A DNA stretch of 64,000 bases from the NCBI GenBank assembly GCA_903845115.1, contig CAIMWE010000019.1:1-64000 (forward strand), given 5' to 3'. Source of the DNA: an uncultured Acidobacteriota bacterium. Its GTDB lineage: Bacteria; Acidobacteriota; Thermoanaerobaculia; UBA5066. Below, one piece after another: positions 1 to 7,689 of this stretch. Position 1 is the stretch's first letter. Every line of letters starts with the position of its first letter. The translations under genes and the position numbers were made by a program. The notes below the pieces were generated by a model. It made no database searches. It had not been told where the DNA came from and worked only from the letters and a program-made list of their open reading frames with translations.

Positions 1-2482
1 GCGGATCTGCCCGAAGAGCCGGAGTCCTTCCCGGTCGAGGGCTCCTTCGTATCTCCGGGCCACCAGGGCGGAGTAACCGTCGATCGCCCGGAGCGGGGTC
101 CTGAGCTCGTGCGAGATGGAGTACGAGTAGGCCTCCAGCTCCCGGTTCGCTTCCGTCAGCTCCGCCGTCCTCTCCCGCACCCGCTGCACCAGTTCCGCGT
201 GGAGCGACCGGAGCTCCTCCTCCGCGCTGCGCCGCTGGGTGACGTCCCTGAAGTACCAGACCCACCCCAGGAAGGTTCCGTCGTCCCCCTTCAGGGGCCG
301 TGTGTGACAGTCGAGGATGCGGCCGTCCTTCAACGAGGCCTCGTCGTTACTCTCCCCGGCCGGCTGGCTGCGCAGGGACTCGACCCGCCGGCAGAACGTC
401 TCCGGGTCTTCGAGGGACAGGAGGACCCGGGCAGGGACACCAGCTCCAGCTCCGGTCCTCGGCGCTTCCGGCTCCTCCTCCCGATCCGGGAAGAGCTCGG
501 CGAACCGGCCGTTCTGGAGGAGCACCCGCCCGTCCGGGTCGACCGCGAGGATTCCGTCCTGAGCCGCCTTCGACTGAGCCTCCAGGAGGGCGCTACGGAG
601 GGCCAGCTCCCCGGTCCGTGCCACCACGAGCCGCTCCAGCTCGGAGTGCCGCCTCCTCAGCTGGAACGTCCTGATCCGGAACGCGAGGACGGCCCCCGCG
701 AGGACGAGAGCGGCGGCGAGGGCCCGGAACCACCAGCTCTGGTGGAAGGCCGGCCGGATGACGAGCGAGACGAGGCGGCACTCCCCTCCCCACGGTCCGT
801 CGGCGATGCGGCCGCAGGCGCGGAGCTCGTAGCTCCCCGGCGGCAGGCCCGCGAAGTAGGCGGCTCGCCGCGACCCCACTTCGGCCCAGCTCGTGTCGAA
901 CCCCTCGAGACGGTAGCGGAACTGGATCAGGTCGGGGGGCTGGAGGGTCGTCGGCGCGTAGCGGATCTCGACGTTGTGCCGCCCCGACCCGACCTCGAGC
1001 GCCTCCCGCTCGCGGCGCGCCACCCCGTCGACAAGGATCTCCTCCGCGCGGACACCGGGCGGAGGCATGGCGGGCGGGATCCGCGCCGGGTCGACCACGA
1101 CGACGCCGCGGTACGAGGGGAGCCAGAGCCGCCCGTCGGGCCCGATCGAACCGGCCGGCTGCTGCCCGCCGGCGAACGTGGTGCTCCGGAGGCCGTCGGC
1201 GCGTCCGAAGGCCACGGGATGGATGGGAGCAGAGCCTCCCGCCGACGCGGTCCTCCAGGAGGACCTGCACCATTCCGTCGCCGAGGCCGTCCTCCGGGCG
1301 GATCGACGAGATCTTCCCGTCCTTCAGGCGGTTGAGCCCGTCCCTGGCGCTGCCGATCCAGAGGCTCCCCTCCCGGTCCTCCAGGAACGCGCGGATGTCG
1401 AGGGAGGGGAGGCCTTCTGCCTTCCCGTATGTGTCGATCCGGCCTGACCGGATCCGGGCGACTCCTGCCGTGTAGGTGCCGATCCAGAGCGCTCCGCTCC
1501 GGTCCTCGTAGAGGGAGGAGAGCATGTCGCTCGGGAGGCCGTCGGCCTGGCGGAGGATCTCGACGCGTCCCTCGCGGATCCGGTTGAGGCCGCCCCCCGC
1601 CGTAGCGAGTCAGACACTCCCGTCCCGTCCGTGGAGGACCGCCCGGACGTTGTCGTTCGAGAGCCCCTCCGGGACGCCGAAGACGGCGAATCTCCTGTCG
1701 CGCAGCCGGTCGAGCCCGCCGACCCAGGTGCCGACCCAGAGCGAGCCCTCCGCGTCGGCAAGGAGAGACCAGATGCTGTCGTTCGACAGGGGGGGCGCTC
1801 CGAGCGGGAGGAACTTTCCGTCGCGCAGGACGCAGATGCCGTTCCCCCACGTCCCGATCCAGAGCGAGCCAGTGGCGTCGAGCGCCAGAGCCGAGATCTG
1901 CTCGCTCGGCAGGCCGTCCGCCCGGCCATAGATCCTCATCGTCTCCCCGGCGACGCGGACGAGGCCCTTCGACCCGGCGATCCAGACGGTTCCGTCGGCA
2001 GCCTCGCAGATCGACCAGGAGGTCCCTTGACCGGTCGCCCTGGAATCGATCAACTGCTCGAAGACGCCCCCCTCGTACCGGACGACGTTCTCGCTCCGGC
2101 CGATCCAGAGGCCCCCCTTCCGGTCCTCCATCAGGGCGAACGTCGTTCCCTTGGCCAGGAGCGGGGTCGTCTTGCCGTCGAAGACCGTGAAGGTGGCTCC
2201 GTCGAAGCGGACGAGCCCCTCGTAGGTCCCGAACCAGAGATTGCCGTCCCGCGTCCTGACGATCGACGTCACCGTGTTCTGCGGCAGCCCGTGCTCGGTC
2301 TGCCAGACGTCGACCTGGTACTGGCTGAGGGCCCGCTCGGGATCGAGTGCCGTCGCGGGCGACGTCTCGAGGAGCGCCGCGACGGCGAATCCCAGGAAGA
2401 GGGCTCGGGCAATCCGCCGTACTCCGCCCGCCGCGCAGGGCCACTCGCCGCGGTGGTCGCCAGACTCCCTCGTCCATCGCAA
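1..2482 (-). pseudogene. Propeller-type sensor histidine kinase, disrupted; continues past left edge
   Basis: This was a membrane sensor kinase of the two-component regulator propeller type. Residues 1-290 (2482-1610) hold a signal segment and repeated blades with DGSLWIGT-like motifs. The frame then hits TGA at 1612-1610, where the blade motif needs Trp (GSV-stop-LATAGGGLNRI), and the same frame continues with good blades to about 1240. There it loses homology, and the reading moves to another frame that encodes a Y_Y_Y domain (FRYRLEGFD motif, about 930-780), one membrane helix (about 740-690), a PAS domain (about 580-240) and the HisKA box SHELRTPLRAIDGY with the phosphoacceptor His codon at 111-109. 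About 25-30 blade residues seem to be missing at the frame switch, so this is more than a single indel. A nonsense change plus a frame break argues for decay, but assembly error cannot be excluded. The catalytic ATPase domain would lie left of the window. Confidence 0.75.
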
Positions 2483-2580
2483 GCTGCCTGGCCCTCCCCG
2501 CCGCTCCCCTGGATCACCCGTTCCGGCCGGCCCGACCCGGGCCGGGCCATTCTGGAGACAGGGAGGGGACTTGTCGACCA

Positions 2581-2865
2581 GAAAGCGACCTCGGGCTCAT
2601 CCGGCTCGACGCGAGAGGGTTGGCCTCCTCTCACGGCGAGCTGGCCCGCCTGCTGCTGGGTCGAATCGCTTTCCTGAAACTCTTGCCGGCCGTCCTCGCC
2701 TGCGCGCTCGAGCCGTTTCCCGTCCCCGTGCGAACTCTGGATGCTCTCCATCTCGCCTCTGCGGAGTTCCTGAGATGTCAGGGACAGAAAGTCGCGGTGG
2801 CCACCTACGACGGGCGGCTCGCGCTGGCGGCCAGGTCGTTGAAACTCGATCTCGTGGATCTCTGA
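2581..2865 (+). pseudogene. C-terminal remnant of a PIN-domain (VapC-like) toxin
   Basis: About 95 codons encode the back half of a PIN-domain ribonuclease. The diagnostic part is the PVRTLDALHLASA motif followed by VATYDGRLALAARSL, which carries the acidic residues of the second half of the active site. The front half, with the first catalytic Asp (normally in a LDTSAL-like motif), is not seen in any frame upstream, and there is no convincing start codon or ribosome site. No antitoxin gene is adjacent. It is therefore probably a dead fragment of a VapBC toxin-antitoxin module left between the broken kinase gene and the oxidoreductase cluster. The rest of the roughly 400-bp gap between the kinase start and 2881 shows nothing else recognisable. 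Confidence 0.6.
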
Positions 2866-2881
2866 CGATTCCGATCGGCAG

Positions 2882-3121
2882 CTACCCCCCCTGCACCGGC
2901 GGCCGGAGGGTGACGACCTCGCCCTCCTTCGGGACGTACAAGAGATGCACGATGTTCGAGTCGACGAAGGCCATCGCGACGTGCCCGGGCGGGACGCCGA
3001 TCGACTCGAGGATCTGGCGGAGGGTCTGCCCCTCGCCCGCCTCGACCTCCCGGGCGTGGGTGACCGGGTCGGGCTTCAGGTAGTCGGCCAGCATCCCGCC
3101 GGCCTTCAGCACGATCTTCAC
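2882..3121 (-). CDS. MoaD/ThiS-like small sulfur-carrier protein
   Basis: A 79-residue ubiquitin-like protein beginning VKIVLKAGGMLADYL (GTG start) and ending PPVQGG. The C-terminal Gly-Gly is the hallmark of MoaD/ThiS sulfur carriers, whose terminal glycine is adenylated and thiocarboxylated for pterin-cofactor or thiamin synthesis. Family members also hold a conserved VDSN...PKEGEVVTLRPPV stretch, visible here as FVDSNIVHLLYVPKEGEVV. The GTG start lies one base after the stop codon of the upstream oxidoreductase, so the two are co-transcribed and probably translationally coupled. I infer that it serves molybdopterin/tungstopterin assembly for that enzyme. Similar small MoaD-like genes often accompany aldehyde ferredoxin oxidoreductases. 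An upstream in-frame extension into the oxidoreductase gene is low-complexity Arg/Ser and is rejected. Confidence 0.8.
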   Translation of the reverse strand: MKIVLKAGGMLADYLKPDPVTHAREVEAGEGQTLRQILESIGVPPGHVAMAFVDSNIVHLLYVPKEGEVVTLRPPVQGG

Positions 3122-3122
3122 G

Positions 3123-5042
3123 TCAGAACGCCTTCGGCTTGTAGCGCTCGCCCCGGACCTCCGGGAGGGGCGCCATGAGCGGGCCGAGGAGGTCGAGCGT
3201 CTCGAGCCGCGTCGCCGTCTCCGGGAGGCCGAGGTCCTCCAGGATCTCGCGCGACGGGTTCCCGTCCCGGCTCCACCCACGGGCGGCGTAGTACTCGTCG
3301 AGCATCACGTCGAGGTCTTCCATGGTCAGCCGCGCCCCCTTCCCCGGACCGGAGGGGACCGCTTCCTCGTAGAAGCGGGCGGGCGGGTAGTCGTGCTTTC
3401 GCCCCGGGCCGCCGTTCCGCTCGAGGAAGTGGGCCCGGTTCAGGTTCCAGAGCCGGTCCGACAGGCGCATCGCCTCCTCGAGGGTGAAGTCGCTCCAGCC
3501 GGTCATCAGGCGAATCGCCTCGATGTGCTCCTCGACGGTGACGTCCACCTCTCCCCAGAAGAGCCGGCAGCAGGAGACCACGTCGAAGAAGGGGCGGATG
3601 TGCTGGAGGTAGACGACGACCTTGGCCTTCCCCTTGATCACGGCCTTGCCCAGGTCCTCGTCCATCGTGATCGTCCAGGAGCGGTTGTGGTGGGCGCCGA
3701 TGTCGGCGGTCATGTAGGAGAGCAGCATGGCCGGCGCGCCGCGCCCGTCGTAGCCGCTCATGCCCTGCCCCTTCACCTGCGCGGTGAAGCGAATCGAGTC
3801 GTGGCCGATCTGCCCGGCGGCGTAGACGATACCGCGCGCGAACCAGTCGCCGATGCCGCGCCGGTGGACGATCATGTCGACGAAGTGCTCGAAGTCGTCG
3901 ACGCTCCCCCAGCGGAGCTCGTGTCCCTCGAGCTGCTCGCGGGTGATGAACCCCTTCTCGTAGCACTCCATCCCGAACGCGACGAAGCCGCCGCCGCTCA
4001 TCGTGTCGATGCCGGTCTGGTCGCAGACCCAGTTCACGTACGCGACCTCTTCGATCTTGTCGAAGCCGCAGTTGCCGCCGCAGAGCGAGCCGGTCTCGTA
4101 CTCCGGCCCCTCGACGTGGATCGTCGGCTTCTCTGGGAGCGTGACCCGCGCGTACTTGCCGCAGTTCATCCAGCAGCCGGAGCAGGCCTTGTTCGAGACG
4201 AGGAGCTTGTCGACGAGAGGCTGGCCGTCGATCCCGGCGTAGGGCTCGAAGTAGGTCGTCTGGAAGTTGTGGGTGGGGTAGACCCCGTGCTCGTTCGACC
4301 AGCCGACGAACATCGCCGTGCCGAACTTCTGCCAGGGGGCCATGTTCGGGTGCGTCGACGTCCGCTTGATCACCCCCATGGTCAGTTCCTTCAGCCCCGG
4401 CAGGTCGTGGATCGGGACCGACCTGGTGCCGCGGACGGCGATCGCCTTGAGCCTCTTCGACCCCATCACCGCGCCGACCCCGCAGCGCCCCGCCTGGCGG
4501 CCGAAGTCGTGGCCGATGCAGGCGAAGGTCACCATGCTCTCGCCCGCCGGGCCGATGGCGGCGATCTCGAAGTCCTCTCCGAGGTCGTGCTTCAGCATCT
4601 CCTCGGCCTCGATCGTCCCCTTTCCCCAGTACTTCGAGGCGTCGCGCAGCTCGACCCGGTCGTCGTCGACGAAGAGGTAGACCGGGCCCTGGGCGATCTC
4701 CTCGAAGACGATCAGGTCGTAGCCCGCGAACTTCAGCTCCGGCCCGAAGTGCCCGCCCACCGTCGAGTCGCCGTGCGCCCCGGTGAGGGGGCTCACCGCC
4801 CCGAAGCAGCACTTGCTGCCGGTCGGGCCGAAGTTCCCGGACATCACGCCGGGAGAGACGACGAGCCGGTTGAGCGGCCCGAGCGGGTCGGCGTCGCGGG
4901 GGACCTCGTCGTAGAGGACCTTGCAGACGTAGCCCCGGCCGCCGAGCCAGGCGCGGGCGAAGGCCGGGTCGAGAGGCCTCCTCTGGACCTGGCCCGTCCT
5001 CAGGTTCACCCGGAGGCTGCTGCCGCCGAAACCCTTCAGCAT
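3123..5042 (-). CDS. Aldehyde ferredoxin oxidoreductase, tungsten-pterin type
   Basis: Enzyme of the AOR family, which oxidises aldehydes to carboxylic acids (or the reverse) with ferredoxin, using a tungsto-bispterin cofactor and one [4Fe-4S] cluster in the cytoplasm. The product is 639 residues, close to the usual 600-660. The N-terminal pterin-binding domain is clear (WLGGRGY near residue 32, GPTGSKCCFG, GHFGPELKFAGYD). The cluster cysteines are in NKACSGCWMNCGK and in the later LCGGNCG. The start at 5042 is preferred because AGGGA precedes it and because the residues match the family N-terminus; an upstream start would run into the ferredoxin gene. It sits between its ferredoxin (37 bp upstream) and a MoaD-like gene (1 bp downstream). 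The substrate cannot be read from sequence. Confidence 0.93.
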   Translation of the reverse strand: MLKGFGGSSLRVNLRTGQVQRRPLDPAFARAWLGGRGYVCKVLYDEVPRDADPLGPLNRLVVSPGVMSGNFGPTGSKCCFGAVSPLTGAHGDSTVGGHFGPELKFAGYDLIVFEEIAQGPVYLFVDDDRVELRDASKYWGKGTIEAEEMLKHDLGEDFEIAAIGPAGESMVTFACIGHDFGRQAGRCGVGAVMGSKRLKAIAVRGTRSVPIHDLPGLKELTMGVIKRTSTHPNMAPWQKFGTAMFVGWSNEHGVYPTHNFQTTYFEPYAGIDGQPLVDKLLVSNKACSGCWMNCGKYARVTLPEKPTIHVEGPEYETGSLCGGNCGFDKIEEVAYVNWVCDQTGIDTMSGGGFVAFGMECYEKGFITREQLEGHELRWGSVDDFEHFVDMIVHRRGIGDWFARGIVYAAGQIGHDSIRFTAQVKGQGMSGYDGRGAPAMLLSYMTADIGAHHNRSWTITMDEDLGKAVIKGKAKVVVYLQHIRPFFDVVSCCRLFWGEVDVTVEEHIEAIRLMTGWSDFTLEEAMRLSDRLWNLNRAHFLERNGGPGRKHDYPPARFYEEAVPSGPGKGARLTMEDLDVMLDEYYAARGWSRDGNPSREILEDLGLPETATRLETLDLLGPLMAPLPEVRGERYKPKAF

Positions 5043-5079
5043 GGTTCCCTCTCGCTGTGTGGCAAGCGCGTCGCCCATC

Positions 5080-5460
5080 TCAGTCGATCCTGACGAGGGC
5101 ACCGGTGTTGCACACCTCGGTGCACTTCCAGCAGAAGTCGCACTTCGCCGCGACCCCGTCCCAGCGCATCATGACCCCGGGCTTGCACGCGTCGACGCAG
5201 AGCCCGCACTCGTCGCAGAGCTCACCGTCCACATACAGGACGCCCCGGTCGTCCTTCACGATCGCCTCGCTGGGACAGGCCTCGGCGCAGTCGCCGCACT
5301 GGTCACAGACGACCGGCTGATACGTCCCGGGAGCCGGGAAATGGGCGACGATCTTGAGACGCGAGCGGCGCGGGTTGGTCTCGCCGTTCTTCTCGATGGC
5401 GCAGACCTGACGGCAGAGCCGACAGCCGGTGCACGCGCTCTGGGTGACCTGGATCTTCAT
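5080..5460 (-). CDS. Four-cluster [4Fe-4S] ferredoxin partner of the aldehyde oxidoreductase
   Basis: A 126-residue cytoplasmic electron carrier of the HycB/DmsB-like class. Four cysteine motifs are visible in order: CTGCRLCRQVC (about residues 10-20), CDQCGDCAEAC, CDECGLCVDAC and CDFCWKCTEVC, enough for up to four [4Fe-4S] clusters. It precedes the aldehyde oxidoreductase gene by 37 bp on the same strand and is most likely its dedicated electron acceptor/donor subunit; AOR genes are commonly paired with such a protein. There is no signal peptide and no twin-arginine motif, consistent with a cytoplasmic complex. The gene lies 50 bp downstream of the bactofilin gene and could be transcribed with it. 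Confidence 0.9.
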   Translation of the reverse strand: MKIQVTQSACTGCRLCRQVCAIEKNGETNPRRSRLKIVAHFPAPGTYQPVVCDQCGDCAEACPSEAIVKDDRGVLYVDGELCDECGLCVDACKPGVMMRWDGVAAKCDFCWKCTEVCNTGALVRID

Positions 5461-5510
5461 GGGATTCCTCTCGGACGGACGGCACGGAGGGGGTCCGCTG
5501 TTCGATTCTG

Positions 5511-5969
5511 CTACGCCGGCCTGGGGGCGGGCGAAGAGGAAGGCCCCTTCCCTCCCTCCATGTCGACGCTTCCCTTGAATTGCGCGCCTTCCGCGATGGA
5601 GACCTTGGGGGACCGGATGTTCCCATCGAGGGATCCGGACGCCACGATCTCGACGCGGTCCGCGGCCAGGTTCCCCACGACCTTCCCGGCCACGACGATG
5701 AACTGCGCCTTCACGTCGGCGTGGACCTCGGCCTTCGGCCCGATCCGGACCGTCTTGGTCATCGAGATCTTGCCCTCGACCTTTCCCTCGATGAGGATGT
5801 CCTCGTCGCCGGAGAGCTCGCCCTGGATCCGCACCTGAGGCCCGATCACGGCGTTTCTCGCCTCCCCGCGGGACGCGTCTCCCCTGCCTCCGAAACCGGC
5901 TGGAACCGTAGGCTGGGCCGACCCGCCGTCCTTCTCCTGGAGCGTCCTGCTCTTGCCGAAAAGTGCCAT
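5511..5969 (-). CDS. Bactofilin cytoskeletal protein
   Basis: A 152-residue polymer-forming bactofilin. After a short disordered N-terminus (about residues 1-40) comes the right-handed beta-helix core: VIGPQVRIQGELSGDEDILIEG, then repeated short strands such as VRIGPKAEV, FIVVAGKVVGNL and VEIVASGSLDGNI, ending in a Pro/Ser tail. Bactofilins polymerise without nucleotide and act as membrane-linked scaffolds in cell shape, pili placement or chromosome organisation. The start ATG at 5969 has a good GGGAGG site 6-8 bases upstream, and a TATACT -10-like hexamer lies at 5988-5983. The gene is divergent from a PilT-like ATPase, which fits a role in polar or motility scaffolding, although that link is only inferred from position. 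Confidence 0.92.
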   Translation of the reverse strand: MALFGKSRTLQEKDGGSAQPTVPAGFGGRGDASRGEARNAVIGPQVRIQGELSGDEDILIEGKVEGKISMTKTVRIGPKAEVHADVKAQFIVVAGKVVGNLAADRVEIVASGSLDGNIRSPKVSIAEGAQFKGSVDMEGGKGPSSSPAPRPA

Positions 5970-6085
5970 GCGAAACCTCCCGAGTATAGACGATGGGAAG
6001 CCGCTTCGGGCCCGAAAAGCCGGGACCGGAAACCCGCGGAGACGGCCATTCCCCGGCCTCCGACCGCCCAGGGCCACTCCTTCCG

Positions 6086-6115
6086 TTGACCCCCGTCCGG
6101 TCCCGATGCTACCGT
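6086..6115 (+). promoter_or_regulatory. Predicted promoter of the PilT-like gene
   Basis: TTGACC at 6086-6091, an 18-base spacer, then TACCGT at 6110-6115 with an extended TGC just before it. The -35 box is good and the -10 box matches TATAAT at three positions. The ATG at 6150 is about 35 bases downstream. No other gene could use it. Confidence 0.4.
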
Positions 6116-6149
6116 GCGGTCGATGCCCTCTCCGACAGGCGCCGACTAG

Positions 6150-7607
6150 ATGGACCTGACCGAACTGCTCAAGTTCGTGACCAAGAAGGAGGCCTCCGAC
6201 CTCCATCTCAAGCCGGGACGTCCGCCGCTGCTCCGGATCAACGGCCGGCTCGTCCCGCTGAAGACCGACCCGCTCTCGCCGAAGGAGATCGAGGAGATGG
6301 TCCTCCCGATCCTCTCGCCGCTCCAGAAGGAGAAGCTGATGGCGAACTACGCCGTCGACATCGGCTACGGGGTGACGGGCGTGGCTCGCTTCCGAGGGAA
6401 CATCTTCCTGCAGCGCGGCAGCTGGACCGCGGTCTTCCGGAGGATCCCCTTCATCATCCCGGGCATGGACGAGCTGGGGCTCCCCGACGTCCTCGGAACT
6501 TTCATGGACATCCCGGCCGGGCTGGTCCTCGTCACCGGACCCACCGGGTCCGGCAAGTCGACGACCCTCGCGTCGATCATCAAGGGGATCACGGAGCACC
6601 ATCCCCTTCACATCGTGACGGTCGAGGACCCGATCGAGTACCTCTTCCAGGACAACCTCGCCTCGGTCTGCCAGCGCGAGATCGGGACCGACACCGTGTC
6701 GTTCCAGGAGGCGCTGCGCAACGCGCTGAGGCAGGACCCCGACGTGATCATGGTCGGGGAGATGCGGGACTGGGAGACGATCGCGACGGCTCTCACCGCG
6801 GCCGAGACGGGACACCTCGTCTTCTCGACGCTCCACACCAACAACGCCGCCCAGACGATCGACCGGATCATGGACTCGTGCCCGCCGTCGATGGCGAATC
6901 AGGTCCGCCGGCAGGTCTCCCTCGTCCTCAAGGCGATCGTCTCGATGCAGCTGATCGAGCGGATCGACAACAAGGGACGGATCCCGGTCGTCGAGGTCCT
7001 CATCAACTCGCCGAAGATCCAGAAGCTGATCGAGACGGGAGAGACGAAGGACATCCTCGAAGAGATGGAGAGCTCGGTCGCCTACTACCGGATGCAGTCG
7101 ATGAACCAGTCGCTGATCGCCTTGCTGGTGAACGGCGCCATCGACCTGCAGCGGGCGATGGAGCTGACCACCGACCCGGAGGACCTGTCGCTCAAGCTGA
7201 GAAAACTCTTCCCGGCCATCGAGGAGAAGTTCCGAGGAGGAATCATGGCTCCGACCGTCAACGACTTCTCGGCCATCACCGAGCTCATGGACATCAAGAA
7301 GCTCTACGAGGAGCAAGACGAGAAATGGAAGCTCCGTCTCCAGGAAAAGGACGAGCTGCTCCGGAGCCTGGAGGCCGACCTCCACGAGCGGGAACGGCTG
7401 ATCGACGTGCGGGCCCAGCAGGCGGCGGACAGCGACGGAGAGGTCCTCCGGATGCGGCAGGAGGTCGAGAGGCTCAAGCAGGAGGCCGCGGCCCGGATCA
7501 CCCAGCTGAACGAGAGGATCAAGGAGCTGAACCAGCGGCTCATGGGGACGACCGGCGCCAACCAGGCCGCTCCCGGCCCCCCGCCGTCCGGCTTCTTCAA
7601 GCGCTGA
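6150..7607 (+). CDS. PilT-like type IV pilus retraction ATPase with C-terminal coiled coil
   Basis: Hexameric secretion-type ATPase of the PilT family that powers pilus retraction at the cytoplasmic base. Residues 1-110 are the PAS-like N-terminal domain (ASDLHLKPG near 15). The Walker A motif GPTGSGKST is at 130-138, the Asp box TVEDPIEY near 157-164, Walker B DPDVIMVGEMRD at 196-207, and the His box GHLVFSTLHTNNA at 221-233. The family core ends near residue 360. Residues about 385-465 form a long charged coiled coil, and the protein ends in a Pro-rich tail, making it 485 residues instead of about 350-390. The tail is unusual and may dock a partner. A second, conventional PilT is encoded at 47213-48388. 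The next gene starts 82 bp downstream. Confidence 0.92.
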   Translation: MDLTELLKFVTKKEASDLHLKPGRPPLLRINGRLVPLKTDPLSPKEIEEMVLPILSPLQKEKLMANYAVDIGYGVTGVARFRGNIFLQRGSWTAVFRRIPFIIPGMDELGLPDVLGTFMDIPAGLVLVTGPTGSGKSTTLASIIKGITEHHPLHIVTVEDPIEYLFQDNLASVCQREIGTDTVSFQEALRNALRQDPDVIMVGEMRDWETIATALTAAETGHLVFSTLHTNNAAQTIDRIMDSCPPSMANQVRRQVSLVLKAIVSMQLIERIDNKGRIPVVEVLINSPKIQKLIETGETKDILEEMESSVAYYRMQSMNQSLIALLVNGAIDLQRAMELTTDPEDLSLKLRKLFPAIEEKFRGGIMAPTVNDFSAITELMDIKKLYEEQDEKWKLRLQEKDELLRSLEADLHERERLIDVRAQQAADSDGEVLRMRQEVERLKQEAAARITQLNERIKELNQRLMGTTGANQAAPGPPPSGFFKR

Positions 7608-7689
7608 GGCCCTCCGGCGCGAAGACCGGTTCGCGTGACGCGCCTCACCCTTCCCGGGAGGGGCGCTGCCTAGAATTCCCTTCGCGGAG

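Noticed and set aside
1610-1612. TGA read as selenocysteine or by stop-codon reassignment in the kinase gene
   Set aside because: The site needs Trp in a propeller blade, no SECIS-like structure was sought successfully, many genes here end in TGA, and a second lesion lies downstream.
3393-5093. Long plus-strand open frame over the aldehyde oxidoreductase gene
   Set aside because: Composition is Val/Asp/Arg-rich low complexity and the minus strand carries a complete, well-conserved AOR.
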